The notes under the pieces are model-generated. The model was not told where the DNA came from and did not search any database. It worked only from the letters and a program-made list of their open reading frames with translations. From positions 1 to 64,000 of the forward strand of contig NZ_JAOULD010000004.1 in NCBI RefSeq assembly GCF_029882185.1: a DNA stretch of 64,000 nt, in the 5' to 3' direction. Each line of letters begins with the position of its first letter. The stretch's first letter is position 1. Source of the stretch: Candidatus Nitrosopumilus sp. GTDB taxonomy: Archaea; Thermoproteota; Nitrososphaeria; Nitrososphaerales; Nitrosopumilaceae. Positions 16,394-24,135 of the stretch are shown here, one piece after another. Made by a program: the position numbers and the translations under genes.

Positions 16394-17581
16394 TTACTCT
16401 TCTACAGGATCCAAATCATCAGATTCGATTTCTACAGTAGCCTCTACCTCAGGTGTCTCTACAGTAGCCTCTACCTCAGGTGTCTCTACAGTAGCCTCTA
16501 CCTCAGGTGTCTCTACAGTAGCCTCTACCTCAGGTGTCTCTACAGTAGCCTCTACCTCAGTTGCTTTTGCCTTTTTGGTAGTTACTTTTTTGGTAGTCTT
16601 TTTCGTCTTTTTATCAGCCTCTTCAGGATCTATAACACCTGCTTCACCTAGAGCAAAGATTACTTCCTCTTCAGGATGGTGAGGACTATCTACCATTCTA
16701 GCAATTCGTTTCTTACCTGATTTCTTAAAGTATATTCTGTATGTACTTGTATGTGCAACTACATTTCCGCCAATTGGACGAGTTGGATCACCAAAGAAGA
16801 CATCAGGGGATGCCATAACTTGATTTGTGGCAATTGCAGCACAGTTGTATGTTTCTGCAATTCTTGACAACAAATGAACAAAATGATTTAGTTTTTGTTG
16901 TCTTACGGACAATGTTCCTCTTCCAAGATATTCAGCACGGAACAGTCCAACTGCAGAATCTGCAACAATTAATTTAACATTGTTTTCTTCAATTACTGGA
17001 CCAGATTCTTCAAGAATCAATACTTGGTGTGAGCTGTTGTATGCACGAGCTACTATGATGTTATCTAAAACTTTTTCAGGATCCATGTCATGAGCTTTGG
17101 CAATAGACACTATTCTTTCAGGTCTGAAAGTATTTTCAGTATCAATGTATAATACAGAACCTTCAAGGCCTCCTTCTTCTTTGCTTTTTTGAACCATCAC
17201 AGACATTGTATGAGCAAATTGTGTTTTACCACAACCAAACTCACCATAAACTTCTGTTAATGCTTGAGTCTCTATACCACCATCAAATAATGTATCAAGA
17301 CAATTTGTACCAGTGGTAATTCTACCAATACTTTGTCGGTGTTTGTAAATTTCAGTTGCACTTGTAAAATGTTTGGCAATTAATCCACCTTCAACTAAAT
17401 GTTGTCTGGCTTTATTGACAATTTTTTCAGCAGTATCCTTTTCCATTCCAGTTATTTCTGCAATTTCTACAGGACCTCTAACGATGAGGTCCATGACGTT
17501 GTGGACACCTGCATCGGATAATTTTCTTGTAGTTACAGGACCTACGCCCTCTAAACTATCTAATCTTAAATCTTCTACCAT
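16394..17581 (-). CDS. radA: DNA repair recombinase RadA with a repeat-built C-terminal tail
   Basis: A 395-residue RecA/Rad51-family recombinase that forms nucleoprotein filaments for homologous recombination. Residues 1-65 are the helix-hairpin-helix domain (LEGVGPVTTRKLSDAGVHNV). Walker A is GEFGCGKT at 113-120, Walker B LIVADSAVGLF near 203, and the ssDNA loop region is MASPDVFFGDPTRPIGGNV. The core ends near residue 325 (LGEAGVIDPEEA). Then comes a Lys/Thr linker and five near-identical nonapeptides VEATVETPE, ending in an acidic DDLDPVEE. The tail is about 65 residues beyond a normal RadA. A palindrome lies across the start; see the regulatory entry. Confidence 0.97.
   Translation of the reverse strand: MVEDLRLDSLEGVGPVTTRKLSDAGVHNVMDLIVRGPVEIAEITGMEKDTAEKIVNKARQHLVEGGLIAKHFTSATEIYKHRQSIGRITTGTNCLDTLFDGGIETQALTEVYGEFGCGKTQFAHTMSVMVQKSKEEGGLEGSVLYIDTENTFRPERIVSIAKAHDMDPEKVLDNIIVARAYNSSHQVLILEESGPVIEENNVKLIVADSAVGLFRAEYLGRGTLSVRQQKLNHFVHLLSRIAETYNCAAIATNQVMASPDVFFGDPTRPIGGNVVAHTSTYRIYFKKSGKKRIARMVDSPHHPEEEVIFALGEAGVIDPEEADKKTKKTTKKVTTKKAKATEVEATVETPEVEATVETPEVEATVETPEVEATVETPEVEATVEIESDDLDPVEE
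16431..16561. repeat. Five tandem 27-bp repeats inside the radA 3' end
   Basis: Copies of a 27-bp unit begin at about 16431, 16458, 16485, 16512 and 16539 (unit start tctacagtagcctctacctc). They are nearly identical and stay in frame, encoding the VEATVETPE nonapeptide of the RadA tail. Such near-perfect copies should expand and contract by slippage between strains. Confidence 0.93.
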
Positions 17582-17597
17582 ACCGTATAGTACGGTA
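17581..17597. promoter_or_regulatory. Palindrome between the radA TATA box and start codon
   Basis: A perfect inverted repeat, taccgta-tag-tacggta, spans 17581-17597 and touches the first base of the radA start codon. GTAC also occurs at 17590, 17595 and 17601. The TATA-like box is just upstream, so a dimeric protein bound here would cover the expected transcription start of a leaderless radA mRNA. That it is an operator is inference. Confidence 0.5.
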
Positions 17598-17602
17598 CCA
17601 GT

Positions 17603-17612
17603 ACTTTATAAG
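17603..17612 (-). promoter_or_regulatory. Predicted radA TATA box
   Basis: On the minus strand the sequence reads cttataaagt, centred about 27 bp before the radA ATG. That spacing is expected for an archaeal TATA box driving a leaderless mRNA. Confidence 0.6.
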
Positions 17613-17664
17613 AGTATTGTTTGGGAAAATGATCGTAAAAGAGGTAAATTTTAGTAAAAATCGA

Positions 17665-17847
17665 CTATCGTCTCTTTCTTCTTTGTCCAGGTTTGTTTTG
17701 ACCAGGGAATCTGCCTAAGACAAATCGTTTCTTGAAATTGCTTTTATTTCCAACACTAGAACTAGTGCCTACAATTTTTCTACCTTCAACTTTTGGTGTT
17801 TGGCCTCTAACTTTACCTGCTTTGGTAAGTGAACCGTGTGTTGCCAT
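17665..17847 (-). CDS. 30S ribosomal protein S30e
   Basis: A 60-residue strongly basic protein reading MATHGSLTKAGKVRGQTPKV, with a C terminus rich in Arg and Lys (GQNKPGQRRKRR). HGSLxxAGKVRGQTPKV is the unmistakable S30e signature. As in other archaea it is a free protein without the ubiquitin-like fusion of eukaryotes. It lies upstream of radA on the same strand. Confidence 0.96.
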   Translation of the reverse strand: MATHGSLTKAGKVRGQTPKVEGRKIVGTSSSVGNKSNFKKRFVLGRFPGQNKPGQRRKRR

Positions 17848-17887
17848 GTTTTAAAATAAGAATTAGTGAATTTATGTATTTGGATAA

Positions 17888-19621
17888 CTACCAATACTTT
17901 GCCTTAACAGTCTCAATGACTTTCTCATGTTCCTTACTCTTTCTGCGAGCATATTTTTCCATTGCACCTAAAGGTACACCGCCAAGAGATCGTGCAATCG
18001 CGTTAAAGAAGTATCTCTGTGGACCTTTAGAACCAGTTTTAGTCATGAATTTTTGAATACCATATTTGAAATTATGTTGCCATGTTTTGTATAAAACACC
18101 TAATTGTGCAGGAGTCATTTCGTTTCCAATATGGAAGAAATCAGATTTTTCAAGCAATCCAATTGGAACGAATGTTAGTGCTGTAGCAGTAAACATAGAA
18201 TCAGGTTGTTCTCGTTCTAATTCACTGAGCAATCTAATAGTTTCCCAAGAATCCTCAGGAGTTTCATCATTATCAAGACCCATGATTAAAGTAAATGCAG
18301 GAATCCAATAGTCTTGGTTCAAAGTCTTAACACCTTCTTTTACAACCCAGTGCCATTCAGATGGATCATACGGTGCAAGTTTTCTATCAGCATACTTGCC
18401 AATTAATCTAAGACTGCCAGTTTCAAATCCAGCTTGAATTCCAATCATATTATCAGGACTAGCTTTCATGATTTTAGAGAGATTAGGAATAAGTTTTTCA
18501 TCAGCAATTGCGCCTGCTAGTGTTCCGTGGGTTGGATTAGTATGTTCGACTCCAGTAGACATGATAGCAGTAAATAATTCTTCCAAGGCTTCTCTGTTAG
18601 GTTCCATCCCTTTGGCAGTTCTAGGATCCATACCATAGACAAAAATATCATCACTGTGAATCCATGCAGATTTTGAACCGCCTTTCTTAATGTTAACTTC
18701 AATTTCTTTTTTGACTTTTTCTGGAGAATAATATCTTAAAGATCGTAGTGTTACGTCACAGAATTTACAGCCTCTTCCACAACCACGCATTACTTCAACC
18801 ATTCCATGCATACTTGGTTCAACAATGTCAGGAATTTCTTCTAGTTCAGGTCGATCCCAAAAGTTAACAAATCTTCCATGAATCTTTTTTCCTTCTCTTT
18901 CAAATTCTTTAATGTTAACCTTAAAGTCACTTCTCTTTCTGAAAGGATCCATGTTTTCAAAATCCCCGTTAATCAAATAGTTAAAGAATCGACCTGCATG
19001 TCCATCAATTTCAGGTGCGATACCACCAAGCTCTCCTTCAAGAATTGCATATATTCCAAATTCTTCAATTTTAGCTGGATCATAATTGTACTGCCAAGTT
19101 CCAGATGCACCAGAAATTACTTTGGCTTTACTTCCAGTCCTTGCTTTAGCAGCTTTAATTCTATGATGTAATTCAGCATTGTAAAATTCATCATATGATG
19201 TTTGTTTTCTACCATAAGTAAATGTCATAGTGACAGGACCCATTCCCAATGGATCCATTTCATAAGTTCCGATAACTTCAGTTTCAGGACCGATGAATTT
19301 TTCAATATGATTTGGGTGAGCAACAACTACATCTTTTCGTGCAAAGCCATCACGTAATAAACCAGCTTCTAATTTTCTTAATCCATATGGAGCATATTTT
19401 GCAACACCGTCAATATCAGGAGACCAATTACAAATGAAATCAAATAGAACTTTTGGAGTTACTTGATTTCCAAGAATCTTATACCAAAAACTGCTTTTAT
19501 CTCTGCCAGGGTCAAGTGCCGGAGCACATCCGAAAAATGTTGCAAGCGATAATCCCCTATAAGGAGACATTAAAGTTCTATCAGCAGTTAAGACTATTTT
19601 TGGTGTACCCATACCCTTCAT
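17888..19621 (-). CDS. Radical SAM Fe-S oxidoreductase, probably with N-terminal B12-binding-like region
   Basis: A 577-residue protein. The radical SAM cluster motif is CGRGCKFC (CxxxCxxC) near residue 280, inside VEVMRGCGRGCKFCDVTLRS. Later there are GIQAGFETGSLRLIGKYADR and TLIMGLDNDETPEDSWET, typical of the Elp3/MiaB-like TIM barrel. The region before the cluster (about 100-230) resembles a B12-binding-like fold seen in many archaeal radical SAM proteins, but no DxHxxG motif is clear. The reaction is unknown. The first ATG is used here; the next in-frame ATG (19612) begins MGTPKIVLTADRTLMSPYRG. Confidence 0.85.
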   Translation of the reverse strand: MKGMGTPKIVLTADRTLMSPYRGLSLATFFGCAPALDPGRDKSSFWYKILGNQVTPKVLFDFICNWSPDIDGVAKYAPYGLRKLEAGLLRDGFARKDVVVAHPNHIEKFIGPETEVIGTYEMDPLGMGPVTMTFTYGRKQTSYDEFYNAELHHRIKAAKARTGSKAKVISGASGTWQYNYDPAKIEEFGIYAILEGELGGIAPEIDGHAGRFFNYLINGDFENMDPFRKRSDFKVNIKEFEREGKKIHGRFVNFWDRPELEEIPDIVEPSMHGMVEVMRGCGRGCKFCDVTLRSLRYYSPEKVKKEIEVNIKKGGSKSAWIHSDDIFVYGMDPRTAKGMEPNREALEELFTAIMSTGVEHTNPTHGTLAGAIADEKLIPNLSKIMKASPDNMIGIQAGFETGSLRLIGKYADRKLAPYDPSEWHWVVKEGVKTLNQDYWIPAFTLIMGLDNDETPEDSWETIRLLSELEREQPDSMFTATALTFVPIGLLEKSDFFHIGNEMTPAQLGVLYKTWQHNFKYGIQKFMTKTGSKGPQRYFFNAIARSLGGVPLGAMEKYARRKSKEHEKVIETVKAKYW

Positions 19622-19663
19622 GGGAATGATTTTCTGATTTATTTTAAACCTTGCTAGGCAAAA

Positions 19664-20476
19664 TTAGTAATTTTCTAAAATTCCAGCCTTATTCCTATGT
19701 AAATAACCAAATTCCTTGTTTTTGGATAAATGGTCTCCATCAAACACAGTGCCATCTCTGCAAGTAAGATCCTCACCCACACAGCAACTACCACAAATAC
19801 CAACTCCACATTTCATCATTCTTTCAAGGCTAGCTTGAACAAAGATTTGTTTTGAATGCGCAGCCTTGACAGTTTTGTACATCATAATTTCAGGACCGCA
19901 AACATACACTGCGTCAAAGTGAGTTTCATTGACTAATTTTTCAACCAAATCAGTTACAAATCCTTTCTCACCATAGCTACCATCATCAGTTGAAACAATC
20001 ACTTGATGAGAATTATTTTTTAGTAATTCATTAGACAAGTCTTCAAAGAATACCTCGTCTTTTGATTTAGCACCCATCAATACAGTAACGTCATCAGTAG
20101 GTTTTACAAAAGTAAGTAGTCGCATCATAGGTACAAGACCTGTTCCACCACCAACCAGCAAAAGTTTTCCTTCTTTAACATCAAATGAATTTCCATAGGG
20201 ACCTCTAATTCCTATTTGTCCTCCAACTGGAACATTGAATAGACCAGTTGAAGAAGGACCATGCTTTCTAACTGTAAATGCTGCCTTTCCAGATTCTTTT
20301 GAAATCATTATACTCATTGGTAATTCATTAACTCCAGGAATCCAAACCATAGCAAATTGTCCAGGAAGAACATTTGGCATAACATCGTCTGAAAAAACCA
20401 AAGTCCTAACAGTAGGTGTTTCGTCAATTACTTTTTCAATTGTAACAATTGTTGGATGATTAGGATTTCTTTGCAA
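19664..20476 (-). CDS. pyrK: Dihydroorotate dehydrogenase B electron-transfer subunit (PyrK)
   Basis: A 270-residue flavoprotein of the ferredoxin reductase type: an FAD-binding barrel (PGQFAMVWIPGVNELPMSI), a nucleotide-binding domain (LLLVGGGTGLVPMMRLLTF) and a C-terminal [2Fe-2S] ligand set CGVGICGSCCVGEDLTC. It carries electrons from the PyrD FMN to NAD+ or another acceptor during oxidation of dihydroorotate to orotate. Its start overlaps the pyrD 3' end by 17 bp, giving translational coupling of the two subunits. Confidence 0.94.
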   Translation of the reverse strand: MQRNPNHPTIVTIEKVIDETPTVRTLVFSDDVMPNVLPGQFAMVWIPGVNELPMSIMISKESGKAAFTVRKHGPSSTGLFNVPVGGQIGIRGPYGNSFDVKEGKLLLVGGGTGLVPMMRLLTFVKPTDDVTVLMGAKSKDEVFFEDLSNELLKNNSHQVIVSTDDGSYGEKGFVTDLVEKLVNETHFDAVYVCGPEIMMYKTVKAAHSKQIFVQASLERMMKCGVGICGSCCVGEDLTCRDGTVFDGDHLSKNKEFGYLHRNKAGILENY

Positions 20477-21371
20477 GACCCACCATGTCCTTTATTGTAG
20501 CATAGTTATTTCTCTTCATATATTCCAAAATTCCTTTGTTAATATCATCAAAAACTCCAACCCAGTTATCACCTATTGCACTACCAAGTTGAACTGCAGA
20601 AGCTCCGGCCAAAAAGAATTCTACTGCATCCTCCCATGTGGAAACTCCTCCACATCCAATAATAGGAATATCATATTTTGAAGAAATTTCATAAACACAT
20701 CTTAAGGCAATTGGTTTAATCGGAGTTCCAGATAATCCACCAAATTTGTTACTGAGTATAGGTCGTTTGGTTTCAACATCAATAGCCATTGCACGAACAG
20801 TGTTAATTGCAGTTATAGCATCAATTCCAGAATCAACTGCATTACTTACAGTATTCAGATAAGTACTGGTTCCTAAACCAACTTTTGCAATTACTGGCAC
20901 ATTTGTTGATTTTTTTACAGTGGACACAATTGCTTTAACCAATCCAGGATCATCCCCAACTTCTAGCCCAACTTTAGCAACATGAGGGCACGATAAATTC
21001 AATTCGTAAGCTTTGACTTTACAATTTTTGAATTCCTTTATCATATCTTCAAAATCTTCAGGTACAGAGCCCACTAAACTTACTATAATTGGTACAGCTT
21101 GATTGGGTTCAATCATTTTAGCAAAATTTGAAGCGCCAGGATTAGATAATCCAACTGCATTTATCCATCCACCACCTCCAACACTGAAAATTGTGGGATT
21201 TGGATAACCTTCCCATGGTGCAGTACTAAGAGATTTTGTAACAACAGCACCAGCACCTGATGCATAAAGTCGATTAAACACGTCAAGAGATATGCCTAGA
21301 ATTCCAGACGCGAGCATTACAGGTTTATCTAATTGAATTTGACCTATGGAAGTTGCAATACTAGGTTCCAC
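20460..21371 (-). CDS. pyrD: Dihydroorotate dehydrogenase B catalytic subunit (PyrD)
   Basis: A 303-residue FMN-binding TIM barrel. Key segments are VMLASGILGIS near the N terminus, YELNLSCPHVAKVG with the class 1B catalytic Cys (about residue 130), VIAKVGLGTST, and the phosphate-binding IIGCGGVSTWEDAVEFFLAG and GASAVQLGSA. It performs the fourth step of de novo pyrimidine synthesis. Together with the adjacent pyrK gene and the pyrF gene at 43 kb, it shows that the organism makes UMP itself. Confidence 0.95.
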   Translation of the reverse strand: MEPSIATSIGQIQLDKPVMLASGILGISLDVFNRLYASGAGAVVTKSLSTAPWEGYPNPTIFSVGGGGWINAVGLSNPGASNFAKMIEPNQAVPIIVSLVGSVPEDFEDMIKEFKNCKVKAYELNLSCPHVAKVGLEVGDDPGLVKAIVSTVKKSTNVPVIAKVGLGTSTYLNTVSNAVDSGIDAITAINTVRAMAIDVETKRPILSNKFGGLSGTPIKPIALRCVYEISSKYDIPIIGCGGVSTWEDAVEFFLAGASAVQLGSAIGDNWVGVFDDINKGILEYMKRNNYATIKDMVGLAKKS

Positions 21372-21425
21372 TTTGATTAGTGAGCATAGTTTCGAATATA
21401 ACAGTTGATTCGTGATTCTGGTACC

Positions 21426-21435
21426 TTTTTTAAAG
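21426..21435 (+). promoter_or_regulatory. Predicted TATA box for the nop5-fibrillarin operon
   Basis: The sequence ttttttaaag lies about 26 bp before the Nop5 ATG at 21457, fitting a TATA box for a leaderless transcript. The divergent pyrD gene starts 50-60 bp away on the other strand. Confidence 0.5.
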
Positions 21436-21456
21436 GTGATTTAGAATCAACTAGTC

Positions 21457-22797
21457 ATGTATTCTGTAATATTAACAGAGTTAGGAATCTCAGTTTTCAA
21501 CGATGGGAAACTAGACAAGGCATTTGCTTTCTCAAACCCTGTGAAAGAATACTTGCTTGTGAAAAATAAAGAATCAAAATTAAATGAACTGATAAATTAT
21601 TTAGCATCTACTCAGAGAGGATTTTCTGTAAGTGATGAATCATTACTTGCAATTCTAAAAAAATATTCAATTGATTGTCATTTAATGGAATCCTCAGAAT
21701 TAGCTACAGTTCAAGATACAAAACCACAAATTATTGTCGATTCAGGTTTTGCTTCTAACTTACAAGATACATTAGGAAAATTAAGAGAATTTGCTTTAGA
21801 TTTTTCATCTTCAAAAGTTACGGAAGTCTCAGAGAGTCCAGATCTCCACATCATCCAAGCAATTAATTCTCTAGATGAAATTGATAAGATTGCAAACGGA
21901 CTGAGTTCAAGACTAAGAGAATGGTATGGATTGCACTTTCCAGAATTAGACAACATAATTGATAGTATTAATGGATATGCACAAATTGTTCTGGCAGGCA
22001 AACGAGAGTCATTAACTAAACAAGTTTTTGAAGATGCAGGTTTTCCAGAATCAAAAGTGGAAATGTTATCATTAATTTCATCAAAAAGCAGAGGAGGAGA
22101 CATTTCGGATATCAATTTAGCAATTGTGCAATCAATTGCAAAACAAGTTTTAGACTTTCATGAATTACGTAAAAAACTTGAAGAACATGTTGAAACAGAA
22201 ATGCAAGAGATTGCTCCAAATCTTTCAGCAATTCTAGGAACCGCAGTTGGTGCAAGAATATTAGGAAGAGCTGGTAGTCTTAAAAAAATGGCATCACTTC
22301 CTGCCAGTACAATTCAAGTCCTAGGAGCTGAAAAAGCATTATTCAGATCATTGAAAACAGGTTCTCAACCTCCAAAACACGGATTACTATTCCAACATGC
22401 GATGGTTCATGCAGCTCCAAGATGGCAAAGAGGAAAAATTGCACGTGCAGTTGCTGCAAAAGCAGTCATTGCTGCAAGAGTTGATGTATACGGTGAAGGA
22501 TTGAACCAAACTTTACTTGAGAAACTAAACGTTAGAGTTGATGAAATAGGCAAGAAATATGAAAATCCTACTGAAAAAGACACGAGACCACCTCCATCAT
22601 TTAGAAGAGAAGGAAGCTATAGAGATAGTCCAAGAAGAGAAGGTGGAGATAGAAGAAGAGCAGATAGAAGAGAAGGAAGCTATAGAGATAGTCCAAGAAG
22701 AGAAGGTGGAGATAGAAGAGAAGGAAGCTATAGAGATAGTCCAAGAAGAGAAGACAAGAATTCAAATAAAAAGAGAAAGAAGTTTGGAAGAAGATAA
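21457..22797 (+). CDS. C/D box snoRNP core protein Nop5 (Nop56/58 family)
   Basis: A 446-residue scaffold protein of the box C/D RNA-guided 2'-O-methylation complex. The N-terminal domain binds fibrillarin, a coiled coil lies at about 120-245, and the Nop RNP-binding domain is plain: APNLSAILGTAVGARILGRA and LYMASLP-like KKMASLPASTIQVLGAEKAL, then KHGLLFQHAMVHAAPRWQRG (residues about 250-335). The C terminus adds three copies of REGSYRDSPRRE separated by GGDRR, an Arg/Asp/Ser-rich tail. It overlaps the fibrillarin start by about 14 bp. Confidence 0.96.
   Translation: MYSVILTELGISVFNDGKLDKAFAFSNPVKEYLLVKNKESKLNELINYLASTQRGFSVSDESLLAILKKYSIDCHLMESSELATVQDTKPQIIVDSGFASNLQDTLGKLREFALDFSSSKVTEVSESPDLHIIQAINSLDEIDKIANGLSSRLREWYGLHFPELDNIIDSINGYAQIVLAGKRESLTKQVFEDAGFPESKVEMLSLISSKSRGGDISDINLAIVQSIAKQVLDFHELRKKLEEHVETEMQEIAPNLSAILGTAVGARILGRAGSLKKMASLPASTIQVLGAEKALFRSLKTGSQPPKHGLLFQHAMVHAAPRWQRGKIARAVAAKAVIAARVDVYGEGLNQTLLEKLNVRVDEIGKKYENPTEKDTRPPPSFRREGSYRDSPRREGGDRRRADRREGSYRDSPRREGGDRREGSYRDSPRREDKNSNKKRKKFGRR
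22604..22755. repeat. In-frame tandem repeats in the nop5 3' end
   Basis: Three copies of agaagagaaggaagctatag, followed by agatagtccaagaagagaag, encode the REGSYRDSPRRE units of the Nop5 tail. The spacers differ in length but keep the frame. Because the units are multiples of three without stops, a second frame is also open through the repeats; this makes fibrillarin look longer than it is. Confidence 0.85.
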
Positions 22798-23458
22798 TAA
22801 ATCATTTTTTTGGATAAAATCAGAAGGCCAAAACAAGCTAGCAACTGAAAACATGGTTCCTGGAAATCAAGTTTACAAAGAAAAATTAATTATTAAAAAG
22901 AATATTGAGTACAGATTATGGGATCCATTTAGGAGCAAATTAGCTGCAGCAATAATGAATGATCTTGATTATTTTCCTTTTGAAAATAAAAGTTCGGTTT
23001 TGTATCTAGGAGCATCTACAGGAACTACAGTTAGCCATATTTCAGATATTGTAGGACCTATGGGAATAGTCTTTGCAGTAGAACATGCAAGTAGAGTTGC
23101 AAGGGATTTCTTAGATAGAGTTGCAACATATAGAAAAAACATTATTCCAATTTTGCAAGATGCAAGAAAACCAAAAGAGTATTTTTCAGTATTTGGAAAA
23201 GTAGATGTAGTGTATGTAGATATTGCGCAACCGGATCAAACACAAATTGCGATGGATAATTGTGAGATGTATCTAAAAAAAGGAGGGTATTTCTTTTTAG
23301 TTATCAAAACTCGAAGTATAGATGTTACAAAAGCACCAAAAAGAATTGTGGAAGAAGAAATAGAGAAATTGAAACCAAGATTTGATGTTTTACAGACTAT
23401 TGATTTGCACCCTTATGACAAGGATCATGCAATTGTAATTTCAAAATTCAAAAATTAG
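22784..23458 (+). CDS. flpA: Fibrillarin-like 2'-O-methyltransferase (FlpA)
   Basis: A 224-residue methyltransferase when started at the TTG at 22784, overlapping the nop5 stop. The N-terminal beta-rich part (NKLATENMVPGNQVYKEKLI, EYRLWDPFRSKLAAAIMNDL) aligns in order with archaeal fibrillarins. The SAM-binding motif is LYLGASTGTTVSHISD, with IIPILQDARKP and VDVVYVDIAQPDQTQIA downstream. Guided by C/D box RNAs on Nop5, it methylates 2'-hydroxyls in rRNA and tRNA. The reading frame is open further upstream (from 22559), but that part is only the shifted nop5 repeat and is not accepted as protein. Confidence 0.95.
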   Translation: MEEDNKSFFWIKSEGQNKLATENMVPGNQVYKEKLIIKKNIEYRLWDPFRSKLAAAIMNDLDYFPFENKSSVLYLGASTGTTVSHISDIVGPMGIVFAVEHASRVARDFLDRVATYRKNIIPILQDARKPKEYFSVFGKVDVVYVDIAQPDQTQIAMDNCEMYLKKGGYFFLVIKTRSIDVTKAPKRIVEEEIEKLKPRFDVLQTIDLHPYDKDHAIVISKFKN

Positions 23459-24075
23459 TTATTGTCAATTATTTTCTGAACAGGTTTCCAGCTTTTACGC
23501 ACAAATTTAGGCATCTCATTATTTTGTTTATAATATTTTGTTACAAATTTGACAGTGACAGAATCAGAGGGATAACCACTTCCCAAATCATATTCTTTTC
23601 TTAATTTCATTATTGCTTTGTCTCTAGTAACTTTAGCTAAGATGGAAGCTGCAGAAACTACTACAAACCTACTGTCTGCACGATGAAATGACTTGATCTT
23701 ATGATTATCAGATAGTTTGGATATTTCTTTTCCAAATCTAATTGGATTTACATCGCATGAATCAACATATGAAATATCAGGATTTAATTTTGAAACAACT
23801 TTTGCCATATATTTTGCCTCTAAACCATTTAGACAGTGTTTCTTTACACTAGCATCAATAGACCTAGGAGGAATTTTTGCAATATAGTAATCATCTACAA
23901 TTTCAATAATTTTTTTGTAAAGTTGTTCACGCAATTTAGGAGTAAGCTTTTTTGAATCTTTTACACCTAATGCACTTAATTTTTTAATATTTTTTTTCTG
24001 CAATGAAATTCCAGCTATCACTAGAGGTCCCAACATTGGGCCACGTCCAGCATCATCAATACCACAAATTTGCAC
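23455..24075 (-). CDS. rnhB: Ribonuclease HII
   Basis: About 206 residues from the GTG at 24075, giving the usual N terminus QICGIDDAGRGPMLGPLVIA with the catalytic Asp and the DEDD-type start (DDAGRG in place of DEAGRG). Later conserved parts are LGVKDSKKLTPKLREQLYKK, SYVDSCDVNP and the Asp in HRADSRFVVVSAASILAKVT. It removes RNA from RNA-DNA hybrids and misincorporated ribonucleotides. A TTG at 24096 would add seven residues. It converges on fibrillarin with a 4-bp overlap of the stops. Confidence 0.94.
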   Translation of the reverse strand: MQICGIDDAGRGPMLGPLVIAGISLQKKNIKKLSALGVKDSKKLTPKLREQLYKKIIEIVDDYYIAKIPPRSIDASVKKHCLNGLEAKYMAKVVSKLNPDISYVDSCDVNPIRFGKEISKLSDNHKIKSFHRADSRFVVVSAASILAKVTRDKAIMKLRKEYDLGSGYPSDSVTVKFVTKYYKQNNEMPKFVRKSWKPVQKIIDNN

Positions 24076-24135
24076 GAATTGTGTCTTAAAACACAAGTAT
24101 TAAACCGTTAGACGTTTAGAAAAATTGAAAACCAA

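Noticed and set aside
16431-16561. Regularly spaced repeats that could suggest CRISPR
   Set aside because: They are tandem 27-bp units without spacers, in frame inside radA, and encode the RadA tail.
16353-16682. A plus-strand Ser/Thr/Val-rich open frame opposite radA
   Set aside because: It is a by-product of the coding repeats on the other strand and has no start signal.
22559-22783. A 75-codon N-terminal extension of fibrillarin
   Set aside because: It is the nop5 repeat read in a shifted frame; known fibrillarins begin at about the TTG at 22784.
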